DNA from: Desulfovibrio legallii
GTDB taxonomy: Bacteria > Desulfobacterota > Desulfovibrionia > Desulfovibrionales > Desulfovibrionaceae
NCBI RefSeq assembly: GCF_004309735.1
Contig: NZ_SIXC01000013.1
Location: 38,226-78,569, forward strand
Reading direction: 5' to 3'
Length of the DNA stretch: 40,344 nt
In this document: piece after piece, positions 22,260-30,691 of the stretch
How the letters are laid out: each line of letters starts with the position of its first letter
How positions within the stretch are numbered: the stretch's first letter is position 1
The notes under the pieces: model-generated
The model's input: the letters and a program-made list of their open reading frames with translations, nothing else
Told to the model about the DNA's origin: nothing
Databases searched by the model: none
Program-made: the position numbers and the translations under genes

Positions 22260-23405
22260 ATGAAATTGGGTAAACTGCTTGTGGCGCTGGCCGGGCTGGC
22301 GCTTTCCCTTGGCGTTGCAGGCCAGACCCTGGCCGCCGAGGCTGGTCCTGTCAAAATCGGCGTATACCTCCCCCTGACCGGGCAGAACGCTTTTGGCGGT
22401 CAGCTGGAACTGGAAGGCGTGCGCCTGGCGCACAAGGAAATGCCCACCGTGCTGGGCCGCCCCGTGGATTTGGTGGTGGTGGACAACAAGTCCGACAAGG
22501 TTGAAGCCGCCAATGCCGTGAAGCGCCTGGTGGAACGCGACAAAGTGGTGGCCCTTATCGGCACCTACGGTTCCTCCCTGGCTATGGCCGGCGCTGAAGT
22601 GGCCGAAAAGGCCAAGGTTCCCGGCGTGGGCACTTCCTGCACCAACCCTCTGGTAACCCAGGGCAAAAAATACTACTTCCGCGCTTGCTTCATTGACCCT
22701 TACCAGGGCGCGGCCGCGGCCACCTATGCCTATGAAAATCTGGGCCTCAAAAAGGCCGCTGTGCTCATGGACATGACCAACGACTATGCCGTGGGCCTTT
22801 CCAGCTTCTTTACCCGTTCCTTCAAAAAGCTGGGCGGCGAAGTGGTGGCCAACCTCAAATACAGTTCCGGTGACCAGGACTTCACTGCCCAACTTACCGA
22901 ACTTATTTCTAAAAAGCCTGACATCGTGTTCATGCCCGCCTACTTTGCCGAAGGCGCCATCATCATGAAGCAGGCCCGCGAGCTGGGCGCCAAGTTCCGC
23001 CTTATGGGCGCGGACGCCATGGACAACCCCGATACCCTCAAGCTGGGCGGCAAGGCCGCGGAAGGCTTTTTGCACACCACCTTCCCTTACGACCCGCAAA
23101 TGCCCAATATGAGCGCCGAAGCCAAGCGTTTTACCGAAGCCTGGAAGGCCGTCTATCCTGAAAAGGAAACCAACGTCAACGGCGCCCTGGGCTACAATAC
23201 CTACTTCCTGATCCTTGACGCCATCAAGCGCGCCAACTCCGCCAAGCCCGAAGCCATAGCCAAGGCCCTGGCGGAAACCAAGAACCTGCCCACCGCTCTG
23301 GGCTCGCTGACCATCAACAAAACCCACGATGCTGAAATGCCCGTGGGCATCATTGAATACAAGGACGGCAAGCGCGTGTATGTGGGCGAAGTGACGCCCA
23401 AATAA
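22260..23405 (+). CDS. livJ: Branched-chain amino-acid ABC transporter, binding protein
   Basis: A 381-aa periplasmic type-I binding protein (LivJ/LivK family). It has a signal peptide (cleavage after TLAA, about residue 22), then VKIGVYLPLTGQNAFGG at the start of the mature fold. VVVDNKSDKVEAANAVKRLV and the VGTSCTNPLVT binding-cleft region follow. It feeds the LivHMGF machinery encoded downstream. Ligand class is inferred from family and operon. GGAGG precedes ATG 22260; an in-frame ATG at 22242 is less likely because it extends the signal peptide with TGGRR. A strong terminator follows and should limit read-through into livH. Confidence 0.93.
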   Translation: MKLGKLLVALAGLALSLGVAGQTLAAEAGPVKIGVYLPLTGQNAFGGQLELEGVRLAHKEMPTVLGRPVDLVVVDNKSDKVEAANAVKRLVERDKVVALIGTYGSSLAMAGAEVAEKAKVPGVGTSCTNPLVTQGKKYYFRACFIDPYQGAAAATYAYENLGLKKAAVLMDMTNDYAVGLSSFFTRSFKKLGGEVVANLKYSSGDQDFTAQLTELISKKPDIVFMPAYFAEGAIIMKQARELGAKFRLMGADAMDNPDTLKLGGKAAEGFLHTTFPYDPQMPNMSAEAKRFTEAWKAVYPEKETNVNGALGYNTYFLILDAIKRANSAKPEAIAKALAETKNLPTALGSLTINKTHDAEMPVGIIEYKDGKRVYVGEVTPK

Positions 23406-23420
23406 ATCGCCCCCTTTCCG

Positions 23421-23454
23421 GCCCCGCGGCGGCAATCGCCGCGGGGCGTTTTTT
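23421..23454 (+). terminator. Terminator between livJ and livH
   Basis: An 11-bp GC stem (23421-23431 with 23437-23447), 5-nt loop, then G and TTTTTT (23449-23454). As no clear promoter lies between it and livH, partial termination probably sets a high binding-protein to permease ratio. Two mini-hairpins with TTT loops (23484-23498, 23500-23512) follow. Confidence 0.85.
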
Positions 23455-23529
23455 CCCTATCTGCCGCACAGTCCGGCGGCGGGGGACGCTTTGCGTCCAC
23501 CCGCTTTGCGGGCCGCGCCGAGGTGGCTC

Positions 23530-24423
23530 ATGAGCCTTGACATGTTTTTACAGCACTGTTTTAACGCCCTCACCCTGGGGTCGCTCTATGCCCTGATCGC
23601 CATCGGCTACACCATGGTCTACGGCATCCTGCGGCTCATCAACTTTGCCCACGGCGATATCCTGATGGTGGGGGCCTACTTCGTTTTCTTCGGCACTTTT
23701 GCCTTCGGCTGGCCCTGGGGCGTGGCGGCGGTGGTTTCCGTGGCGGGCGCGAGCCTTCTCGGCGTCATCATCGAGCGGGTGGCCTACCGCCCCCTGCGCG
23801 ACGCTCCGCGCATTTCGGCGCTGATCAGCGCCATTGCGGTATCCTTTTTTATTGAAAGTCTGGCCGTGGTGGTCTTTACCGGACAGCCCCGCCCCGTGCT
23901 GCAACCGGAATGGCTGGTTGCGGAATGGCAGGTGGGCGGCGTGCGCATTTTGCCGCTCACGGCCTTTGTGCCGAGCATGACCATCGTGCTGGTGGCCATT
24001 CTGCTTTATGTGGTCTACCGGACCAAACCGGGCCTGGCCATGCGCGCTATCTCCAAGGATATTGAAACCACGCGCCTTCTGGGCGTGCGGGTGGACAACA
24101 TCATTGCCCTGACCTTCTGCATCGGTTCGGCCCTGGCTGCGGCCTCGGGCATCATGTGGGCCCTGCGCTACCCCCAGGTGCACCCTTACATGGGCATCAT
24201 GCCGGGCCTGAAGGCCTTTATTGCCGCTGTGTTCGGGGGCATCGGCTCCATTCAGGGCGCGGTCATCGGCGGCGTGGCCCTGGGCTTTGTGGAAATCATG
24301 ACCGTGGCCTTTATGCCGGAACTTTCGGGCTACCGCGACGCCTTCGCCTTTGTGCTGCTGGTGCTCGTGCTGCTGTTCAAGCCCACGGGCCTCCTGGGCG
24401 AGCGGCTGGAGGAGAAGATCTGA
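23530..24423 (+). CDS. livH: Branched-chain amino-acid ABC transporter, permease LivH
   Basis: A 297-aa inner-membrane permease. It has the family hallmarks NALTLGSLYALIAIGYTMVYGILRLINFAHGD near the N-terminus, RAISKDIETTRLLGV in the ATPase-contacting loop and GGIGSIQGAVIGG near the C-terminus. ATG 23530 is chosen because GAGGTG precedes it and it matches the usual N-terminus. The TGA stop overlaps the livM ATG (TGATG). Confidence 0.95.
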   Translation: MSLDMFLQHCFNALTLGSLYALIAIGYTMVYGILRLINFAHGDILMVGAYFVFFGTFAFGWPWGVAAVVSVAGASLLGVIIERVAYRPLRDAPRISALISAIAVSFFIESLAVVVFTGQPRPVLQPEWLVAEWQVGGVRILPLTAFVPSMTIVLVAILLYVVYRTKPGLAMRAISKDIETTRLLGVRVDNIIALTFCIGSALAAASGIMWALRYPQVHPYMGIMPGLKAFIAAVFGGIGSIQGAVIGGVALGFVEIMTVAFMPELSGYRDAFAFVLLVLVLLFKPTGLLGERLEEKI

Positions 24424-25460
24424 TGCGCCTCAACACCAGCACATTTCTGAGCATCGCCCTCATGCTGGCCGGGGCCTGTGTCCTCTGGCAGGCGGAGAGC
24501 TTTCTCGGCGATTACCAGATTTATATTGCCAAGCTCATCTTCATCAACGCCATCCTGGCGCTCTCGCTTAACCTCATCTACGGCTTTACCGGCCTGTTTT
24601 CTTTGGGGCACGCGGGCTTTATCGCCATCGGCGCCTATGTTTCGGCCCTCTGCATTCTGTCGCCGGAACAAAAAGAAATGATGTGGATTCTGGAGCCCAT
24701 CATCTGGCCTTTTTCGGAGCTCATGACCCCCTTCTGGGTTTCGGTGCTGGCCGGCGGGCTGGTGGCGGCGATCTTTGCCTTCATCATCGCCGTGCCCGTG
24801 CTGCGCCTGGGCGACGACTATCTGGGCATCGCCACACTGGGCTTTGCCGAGATTATCCGCGTGCTTATCGTTAACGCCACGGGCATCACCAACGGCTCTC
24901 TGGGCATCAAGGGCATACCGGGCCATGCCTCGCTGCTTTCCTGCTATGTCTGGATGCTCTTTACGCTCATTGTGCTGGCGCGGCTCGTCTTCAGCAATTA
25001 CGGCAACGTGATGCGCTGCATCCGGGATAACGAAATAGCCGCCAGGGTCATGGGCATCAACGTTTTTCGCTACAAGGTGCTCTCCTTCTGCGTAGGCGCG
25101 TTTTTTGCCGGCGTGGGCGGGGCCCTGCTGGGCAGCCACCTTTCCACCATCGACCCCAAGATGTTCAATTTTTTGCTGACCTTCAACGTCCTCATGTTTG
25201 TGGTGGCGGGCGGCCTGGGCTCCCTGACGGGCAGCCTGCTGGGCGCGGGGGTCATCACTATTCTGCTGGAATGGCTGCGCGCCATTGAAGAACCCATGGA
25301 CCTGGGCTTTATTGAGCTGCCCGGCATCCCCGGCATGCGCATGGTGGTGTTTTCTCTGGTTCTGCTGGGCATCATCCTTTATCGGCGCGAGGGCATCATG
25401 GGCACCAGGGAGCTGACCTGGAAGGGGCTGAATGCTCTTTTGAGGAGGGGCAAGGCATGA
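24423..25460 (+). CDS. livM: Branched-chain amino-acid ABC transporter, permease LivM
   Basis: A 345-aa inner-membrane permease, partner of LivH in the heterodimeric channel. Hallmarks are LNLIYGFTGLFSLGHAGFIAIGAY, RLGDDYLGIATLGFAEIIRV, NGSLGIKGIPG and GGLGSLTGSLLGA. It overlaps livH by one base at the start and livG by four bases (ATGA) at the end, so translation is coupled. Confidence 0.95.
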   Translation: MRLNTSTFLSIALMLAGACVLWQAESFLGDYQIYIAKLIFINAILALSLNLIYGFTGLFSLGHAGFIAIGAYVSALCILSPEQKEMMWILEPIIWPFSELMTPFWVSVLAGGLVAAIFAFIIAVPVLRLGDDYLGIATLGFAEIIRVLIVNATGITNGSLGIKGIPGHASLLSCYVWMLFTLIVLARLVFSNYGNVMRCIRDNEIAARVMGINVFRYKVLSFCVGAFFAGVGGALLGSHLSTIDPKMFNFLLTFNVLMFVVAGGLGSLTGSLLGAGVITILLEWLRAIEEPMDLGFIELPGIPGMRMVVFSLVLLGIILYRREGIMGTRELTWKGLNALLRRGKA

Positions 25461-26275
25461 GCGCCTACACCGCACCCACCCCCCCGGACTACAAGGGGGC
25501 GCTGCTGCTGGCCAAAAACGTGACTATGCGCTTTGGCGGCGTCACCGCCGTGAGCGACCTGACCCTGGCTCTGCCCCAGGGGGCCATTGCCGGCATCATC
25601 GGCCCCAACGGCGCGGGCAAAACCACGGCCTTCAATGTGCTCAGCGGCTTTTACACCCCGCAGGAAGGGGAGGTGCTGTTTAGTGGCCAAAGCATCAAGG
25701 GCCTGCATCCCAACGATATCTGCCGTCTGGGCCTTGCCCGCACCTTTCAGAACATCCGCCTTTCGCAGCAGATGAGCGTGCTGGAAAATATTATGGTGGG
25801 CTGCCACGTGCGGCGGCACTGCCCCTGGTGGATGGCCCCCCTGGGCCTGCCCGCCTTTTACAAGGAAGAAGCGGCCATTGCGGGAAAAAGCCGCCAACTG
25901 GCCGATCGGGTGGGCCTGAGCGAAAATCTGAACGACCAGGCCGGCAGCCTGCCCTACGGGGCACAGCGGCGGCTGGAAATTGCCCGGGCCCTGGCTACGG
26001 AACCACGTCTGCTTTTGCTGGACGAACCAGCCGCGGGCATGAACCCGCAGGAAAGCCTGGAACTTATGCATTTTATCGGGCATATCCGAGACGAGTTCGG
26101 CCTCACCATCTTGCTCATTGAGCACGATATGAAGGTGGTCATGGGCGTGTGCCAGTATATCTGGGTTATGGAATACGGCGCGTTGATCGCCGAGGGCGGC
26201 CCCGATGCCGTGCGCAGCAACCCCGTGGTCATCCGCGCCTATCTGGGCGAGGACGCGCCCGCGGGCGGCAAATAG
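25457..26275 (+). CDS. livG: Branched-chain amino-acid ABC transporter, ATPase LivG
   Basis: A 272-aa cytoplasmic ATPase. Walker A is GPNGAGKTT and the Q-loop region is LARTFQNIRL. The LivG-type signature is LPYGAQRRLEIARAL, Walker B is LLLLDEPAAGMNP, and the switch His lies in LLIEHDMKVVMG. Its ATG overlaps the livM stop, and a GAGGGG ribosome site lies inside livM. Confidence 0.95.
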   Translation: MSAYTAPTPPDYKGALLLAKNVTMRFGGVTAVSDLTLALPQGAIAGIIGPNGAGKTTAFNVLSGFYTPQEGEVLFSGQSIKGLHPNDICRLGLARTFQNIRLSQQMSVLENIMVGCHVRRHCPWWMAPLGLPAFYKEEAAIAGKSRQLADRVGLSENLNDQAGSLPYGAQRRLEIARALATEPRLLLLDEPAAGMNPQESLELMHFIGHIRDEFGLTILLIEHDMKVVMGVCQYIWVMEYGALIAEGGPDAVRSNPVVIRAYLGEDAPAGGK

Positions 26276-26284
26276 GGGCAGCAT

Positions 26285-27016
26285 ATGGGCAACATCCTTG
26301 AAATCAAAGACCTGCAGGTGCGCTACGGCGGCATTCAGGCTGTGCAGGGCGTGAGCCTGGACATCCCGCGCGGCAGCATCGTGACCCTTATCGGGGCCAA
26401 CGGCGCGGGCAAGAGCAGCATTATCCGCTCCATCGCAGGGCTGAACAAGCATATCGGCGGCGACATTCTGCTCACCCGGCACGAGGGCGAACCGCCCGTG
26501 TCCTTGCGGGGGCTCAAGCCCGAAGACATGGTCCGCAAGGGCATTTCCCTTTCGCCCGAAGGACGCCGCATCCTTCCGCATTTGAGCGTGGAGGAAAATC
26601 TTCTTCTGGGCGCGTATTCCCGTTCGGACTCTTCGGCCATTGCTGAAGATCTGGACTGGGTCTACACCCTGTTTCCCCGCCTCAAAGAACGCAACTGGCA
26701 GAAGGGCGGCACCCTTTCCGGCGGCGAACAGCAAATGCTGGCCGTGGGCCGTGCCCTCATGAGCCGCCCGGACCTGCTCATGCTGGACGAGCCCTCCCTG
26801 GGACTGGCGCCGCTTTTGGTGCGCGAAATTTTTGCCATCATCCAGCGCATCAACCAGGAGGGCAAGACCGTCCTGCTGGTGGAGCAGAACGCTTACGCGG
26901 CCCTTTCTGTGGCGCACTACGCCTACATTCTGGAAGTGGGCCGGGTGGTTTTAGCTGGTCCTGGTAAAGAAATGCTTGAAAATCCAAAGGTTAAAGAGGC
27001 TTACCTGGGCGGCTAG
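26285..27016 (+). CDS. livF: Branched-chain amino-acid ABC transporter, ATPase LivF
   Basis: A 243-aa cytoplasmic ATPase, the second nucleotide-binding subunit. Walker A is GANGAGKSS and ISLSPEGRRILPHLSVEENL is typical of LivF. The signature is LSGGEQQMLAVGRALM, Walker B is LLMLDEPSLGLAP, and VEQNAYAAL carries Gln/Asn in place of the switch His, as is normal for LivF. It ends the liv operon; a hairpin lies at 27050-27075. Confidence 0.95.
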   Translation: MGNILEIKDLQVRYGGIQAVQGVSLDIPRGSIVTLIGANGAGKSSIIRSIAGLNKHIGGDILLTRHEGEPPVSLRGLKPEDMVRKGISLSPEGRRILPHLSVEENLLLGAYSRSDSSAIAEDLDWVYTLFPRLKERNWQKGGTLSGGEQQMLAVGRALMSRPDLLMLDEPSLGLAPLLVREIFAIIQRINQEGKTVLLVEQNAYAALSVAHYAYILEVGRVVLAGPGKEMLENPKVKEAYLGG

Positions 27017-27019
27017 GCG

Positions 27020-27048
27020 TTGCTCCCGTCCGGTCCGCCTGCTATAGT
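27020..27048 (+). promoter_or_regulatory. Promoter of the M16 peptidase gene
   Basis: TTGCTC (27020-27025), a 17-bp spacer and TATAGT (27043-27048), starting 3 bp after the livF stop. Transcription would begin near 27055, inside the left arm of the following hairpin. Confidence 0.55.
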
Positions 27049-27049
27049 C

Positions 27050-27086
27050 GGCGCGTCCCTCACAAGGGGCGCGCCTTTGCATTTTC
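27050..27086 (+). terminator. Probable terminator of the liv operon
   Basis: A 10-bp stem with one T-G pair (27050-27059 with 27066-27075), 6-nt loop, then TTTGCATTTT. It would stop liv transcripts. Transcripts from the overlapping promoter at 27020-27048 would lack much of the left arm and so escape it. Confidence 0.6.
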
Positions 27087-27136
27087 CAAGGGCGTTTCCC
27101 TTTGCGACATGAAGAAACCTTTATTGTGGAGCGATT

Positions 27137-29761
27137 ATGGCACGCCACGGTTTTTTATTAACACTGTTTTTTCTGTTGCTGGCGACGTCCGCGTCTGCCG
27201 CTCAGGCCGCACCGGGCAAGGACATGCTGCTTACCCGGCTGCCTAACGGGCTGACGGTCTGCATTGTCAAAGATACCCGCTTCCCCCTGGCGGCCACGCG
27301 CCTTTATGTGCGTACGGGTTCCGCCAATGAAACGGCGGCCCAGGCCGGCATCAGCCACTTGCTGGAGCATATGGTCTTCAAGGGCACGGAGCACCGGCCC
27401 AAAGGGCAGGTAGCCAAGGATGTGGAAGCCCTGGGCGGCTACCTCAACGCGGCCACAAGTTTTGACAAAACCTGGTTCATTACGGATATGCCCGCCGCCC
27501 ACTGGCGCACTGGCATGGACGTGGTCAAGGAAATGGCCTTTCAGGCTTCTCTGGACCCCAAGGAGCTGGAGTCCGAAAAGAAAGTGGTCATCTCCGAGCT
27601 GGAGCGCGACCAGGACCAGCCCATGAGCCGCCTGTTTGAAAGCCTCCAGACTTCCACCCTGCACAATACCGTCTACGGACGGCCCGTCATCGGTTATAAG
27701 GATACGGTGCGCGCCGTCACGGCCGACGACCTGCGGGCCTATGTGCGCCGCTGGTATCAGCCGCGCAACATGCTGCTGCTGGTGGCCGGCGATGTGGACC
27801 CCCAGGCTGTGCTGGAGCACGCCCGTCAGCTCTTCGGCGGGCTGACCAACAGCGGCGACCAGGCGGCCCCGGCCCCGGTGGACCTGAGTGCGGCCCCCGG
27901 CGGGCCACAGGTGGAAGTCATCCGCGGCCCCTGGAGCAAGGTCTATCTGGGGCTGGCTTTTCCCGCGCCTGCCCTGAGCGACGTGCGCTCCACCGATCTG
28001 GACGTGCTGAGCTATCTGCTGGGCGGCGACGGCACCTCCCTGTTCTACCGCAAATACAAGTATGAACAACAGCTGGTGGACAGCATCGGCATGGGCAATA
28101 TGAGCCTGGCCCGCGCGGGCCTGCTCTACCTCTCGGCCCAGATGGACGCGGACAAGCTCGAGCCCTTCTGGCAGGGCCTGACCAAAGACCTGGCAAGCCT
28201 CGCCGCCAAAGACTTCAGCGATGAAAGCGTGCGCCGGGCCGTGTTCAACCTGGAAGACGGCATGGATCGCTCGTCCGAAACCCTCAGCGGCCTGGCGGCC
28301 TGGACTGGAAGCGTGCAGTTTGATCTGGGCGGCGCACAGGCGGAAGCCAATATGCGCGCGGCCCTGGGCAGCGTGGACCAGAACCGCCTGCGTACAGCCC
28401 TGAGCCGCTGGCTGCAGCCTCAGGCCCTGCGAGTGCGCGTGCTGGCGCCGGAAAAAGCCCAGTTGCCCGACCTGGAAGCCATTCTGCGCGCCAACTGGCC
28501 CGCCCCGGCCGCGCCCAAAGGGCCCGCGCCGCAGGCCGCCGATGCCGCCAAGGCCGAAACCTTTGACCTGGGCGGGGGCCGTACGCTCATTTTGCTGCCC
28601 GATGCCACTGTACCCTATGCCGCAGTGCAGCTCTCCTTCCCCGGCGGCAACGCGCTGCTTGCGGCTGAGAACCAGGGGCTGGCCGGTCTGACCGCCCGAA
28701 CCCTGACGGACGGCTGCGCCGACCTGGACGCCCAGGGCGTGGAACGCTGGTTGGCCCAGCGCGCTGCCTCTCTGGACGCCAGCGCCGGGTTGCAGACCTT
28801 TACCGTATCCCTCACCGGCCCGGCGCGTTTTAATGCGGACTACTTTGCCCTGCTGCAAGACCTGTTGACCAAACCGCGTTTTGAGGAGCAGGAAGTGCGT
28901 CGCGAAGTCAGCGACATGCTTTCCGACCTGCGCCAACGCGCGGACAGGCCTACGGGGCTGCTGTTCTCCCGCTTGAATCCCTTCCTCTATCCCAACGGTC
29001 AGCCCTACGGCCTGGACCCGCTGGGCACGCCGGAATCTCTGGCCCGCTTCACCCCCAAGGATGTGCGCAGCTTCTGGGAACAGCAACTGCGGCAGCCCTG
29101 GGTGCTGGCCGTGGCGGGCGACTTTGATCGCGAAGCCGTGCTGACCTTTGCCCGCAGCTTGCCCGTGCCCCAGGGCAAAGCCCTCAGCGTGTCGCTGCCC
29201 GTCTGGGGTACGGATAAAAAGCTGGACCTGCATCTGCCCGGCCGTAACCAGGCTCATGTGCTGGAGGTCTTTCGCGCCGTGCCGCCGGACCACCCGGACG
29301 CCCCGGCCCTGCTCCTGCTCCAGGCTGTGCTTTCCGGCCAGAGCGGCCTGCTGTTCAGCCAGATGCGGGACGTGGAGGGCCTGGGCTATACGGTCACGGC
29401 CTTCTACCGCGCCATGCCGCTGGCCGGCATGATGGCCTTTTATATTGGCACCACGCCGGACAAGGTGGAACAGGCCCGCCAGGGCTTTGCCAGGATTATC
29501 GCCCAGGTGCAGGCCAAAGCCCTGCCCGAAGAACTGCTGCGCGCCGCGGTCAACCGCCTGCGCGGCGAATACTACCGTGACCGGCAAAGCCTGGGCGCGC
29601 GCGCCGGCGAATCCGCCACAGACGCCGTGCTGGGCCGCCCCCAGGGTTTTGATCTGACCCTTATTGACAAGGCCGCCAAGCTCAGCCCCGAACAGGTCCA
29701 GACCGCAGCCCGCATCTACCTTACCCCCCCCAACCGCTACGACCTGCTCCTGCAGCCGTAG
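27137..29761 (+). CDS. Periplasmic M16-family zinc metallopeptidase (tandem-domain)
   Basis: An 874-aa protein with a signal peptide (hydrophobic 6-18, cleavage near AQA about residue 25). The N-terminal M16 domain has the inverted zinc motif HLLEH (H74, E77, H78) and the third ligand E154 exactly 76 residues on. A linker of Pro/Ala near 455-475 leads to the second M16 half, which lacks the zinc motif and acts structurally. RxxPFLYPNGQPYG and the GLGYTVTAFYR region are typical of pitrilysin/processing-protease-like enzymes. The substrate is unknown. GTGGAG precedes the ATG. The gene ends in TAG, followed 24 nt later by hairpin repeat copy 3. Confidence 0.93.
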   Translation: MARHGFLLTLFFLLLATSASAAQAAPGKDMLLTRLPNGLTVCIVKDTRFPLAATRLYVRTGSANETAAQAGISHLLEHMVFKGTEHRPKGQVAKDVEALGGYLNAATSFDKTWFITDMPAAHWRTGMDVVKEMAFQASLDPKELESEKKVVISELERDQDQPMSRLFESLQTSTLHNTVYGRPVIGYKDTVRAVTADDLRAYVRRWYQPRNMLLLVAGDVDPQAVLEHARQLFGGLTNSGDQAAPAPVDLSAAPGGPQVEVIRGPWSKVYLGLAFPAPALSDVRSTDLDVLSYLLGGDGTSLFYRKYKYEQQLVDSIGMGNMSLARAGLLYLSAQMDADKLEPFWQGLTKDLASLAAKDFSDESVRRAVFNLEDGMDRSSETLSGLAAWTGSVQFDLGGAQAEANMRAALGSVDQNRLRTALSRWLQPQALRVRVLAPEKAQLPDLEAILRANWPAPAAPKGPAPQAADAAKAETFDLGGGRTLILLPDATVPYAAVQLSFPGGNALLAAENQGLAGLTARTLTDGCADLDAQGVERWLAQRAASLDASAGLQTFTVSLTGPARFNADYFALLQDLLTKPRFEEQEVRREVSDMLSDLRQRADRPTGLLFSRLNPFLYPNGQPYGLDPLGTPESLARFTPKDVRSFWEQQLRQPWVLAVAGDFDREAVLTFARSLPVPQGKALSVSLPVWGTDKKLDLHLPGRNQAHVLEVFRAVPPDHPDAPALLLLQAVLSGQSGLLFSQMRDVEGLGYTVTAFYRAMPLAGMMAFYIGTTPDKVEQARQGFARIIAQVQAKALPEELLRAAVNRLRGEYYRDRQSLGARAGESATDAVLGRPQGFDLTLIDKAAKLSPEQVQTAARIYLTPPNRYDLLLQP

Positions 29762-29903
29762 AGGGGCGTTTGGGGAAGGGACTTTGTGGGGGGAAAGGAG
29801 ACCTTTGATCAGCGCTGTCTTCATCCGTGGCTTCCTTCGGTGCAACGGCTGAAGCTGAACAAAAGTTTCCTTCCTCCCGCCCCTCCCCAGTCTTCAAAAA
29901 GTC
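29762..29903 (+). repeat. 3'-end hairpin repeat, copy 3 (degenerate)
   Basis: After the M16 stop, a GGGGAAGGGACTTTGT lead-in and GGGGGGAAAGGAGACC arm match copies 1 and 2. The complementary arm (AACAAAAGTTTCCTTCCTCC, 29858-29877) is displaced by an inner segment of about 48 bp. The exit again reads C-rich then TCTTCAAAAAG. It is interpreted as a decayed copy of the same element. Confidence 0.55.
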
Positions 29904-29942
29904 AAATTCCCGGATTCGTCATTTTGACGAATCCGGGAATTT
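29904..29942 (-). terminator. Terminator of tRNA-Leu
   Basis: A perfect 18-bp stem (29904-29921 with 29925-29942) and 3-nt loop. On the minus strand it starts 14 nt after the tRNA CCA and is followed by GACTTTTTG. Confidence 0.85.
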
Positions 29943-29955
29943 CCTTGATATTGCT

Positions 29956-30041
29956 TGGTACCCGGAGCGGGATTTGAACCCGCACGCCCTTTCGGACTAG
30001 GGATTTTAAGTCCCTTGTGTCTACCGTTCCACCATCCGGGC
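29956..30041 (-). tRNA. tRNA-Leu (anticodon UAA)
   Basis: An 86-nt gene on the minus strand that reads UUA/UUG leucine codons. It folds as a class II tRNA: 7-bp acceptor GCCCGGA/TCCGGGT (G1-U72 wobble), anticodon stem AGGGA/TCCCT with loop CTTAAAA, long variable arm (GTCCGAAAGGGC region), T-arm GCGGG-TTCAAAT-CCCGC and encoded CCA (29956-29958). The anticodon lies at 30006-30008. It has its own promoter and terminator. Confidence 0.97.
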
Positions 30042-30084
30042 ACTGGCGGCGTACCGTAGCCGTGTGGTCCGTCCGCGGGAGCTT

Positions 30085-30113
30085 TGTATATCCTGGACGG
30101 CCCGTCCTTACAA
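30085..30113 (-). promoter_or_regulatory. Promoter of tRNA-Leu
   Basis: On the minus strand: TTGTAA (30108-30113), a 17-bp spacer and TATACA (30085-30090). The expected 5' leader trimmed by RNase P is about 37 nt. Confidence 0.6.
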
Positions 30114-30497
30114 GCCTTTCTCCGCCGGACTGTGCCGGAGCTGTGCGCTTTGCGGCGTGGAATGCGTTACGCGCCGCCAATTGGTTTGCTGTTGTCTGAT
30201 AACTTCAGCTTTCCCGATTTTGGGGAGAATGACGGGCCTGTCAGAACACTACATCTAGAGCAGATTGATTATTTTGAATATATATTCTCAAAGGTTACAG
30301 TCCGCTTGTTTCGGCGCGTAAGTGTGCGAATAAATAGAGCTGCTGTCTGCATCCACAGCCAGGGGCGTTGCTGTCGTTGTCCGAACTTCCTGCGTCGTCA
30401 CTGCCAAGCTCTTTTGCCATAACGGGAAGCCCCTGCGTCGCAACGACTGAGGCTGCGTTGGCGCCTCCACGGCGGGCGTCTGCTCCCGCAACCGCCG

Positions 30498-30521
30498 GGG
30501 CATTTCAACGTTGAAATGCCC
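30498..30521. repeat. 24-bp perfect palindrome
   Basis: GGGCATTTCAAC (30498-30509) followed immediately by its exact reverse complement. With no loop it suits a dimeric protein-binding site better than an RNA hairpin. It is about 170 bp upstream of pgpA. Confidence 0.7.
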
Positions 30522-30627
30522 TACGTCGCTCTAACTGTGCACCAACCGCTGTGCCGCCGCGCCCTCCTGTGGAAGCGCGGCGGCGCAGCGGCGTGAAGAA
30601 GACGCCCCGCACGCAGCACGTCGCGCA

Positions 30628-30656
30628 TTGCGGGGCGAGGGCAGGGATGGTAGGCT
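30628..30656 (+). promoter_or_regulatory. Possible pgpA promoter
   Basis: TTGCGG (30628-30633), a 17-bp spacer and TAGGCT (30651-30656). The match is modest, and its position 36 bp before the ATG supports it. Confidence 0.35.
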
Positions 30657-30691
30657 GCAGCCATCTGCACAGCCTGACCAAAGGAGCTTTC

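Larger units (their letters stand above)
30114..30691. other. Gene-free interval between tRNA-Leu and pgpA
   Basis: About 580 bp. The part at 30200-30360 is AT-richer than its surroundings and contains the palindrome GAATATATATTC. There is also a 24-bp perfect palindrome at 30498-30521 and a GC hairpin (CCCCGC/GCGGGG) near 30604-30636 upstream of pgpA. Short ORFs on both strands lack ribosome sites or recognisable content. This is the least explained stretch in the window. Confidence 0.5.

Noticed and set aside
27158-29845. An 895-codon minus-strand frame opposite the M16 peptidase gene
   Set aside because: It is an antisense shadow of a high-GC gene. The plus strand has a complete zinc motif and signal peptide.
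29904-30113. A prophage or integrative-element attachment site at tRNA-Leu
   Set aside because: The 3' end of the tRNA runs directly into its terminator. No duplicated tRNA fragment and no integrase gene are seen.
30288-30503. A 71-codon minus-strand frame near tRNA-Leu
   Set aside because: It has no ribosome site, no recognisable content and no partner gene, so it is not called.
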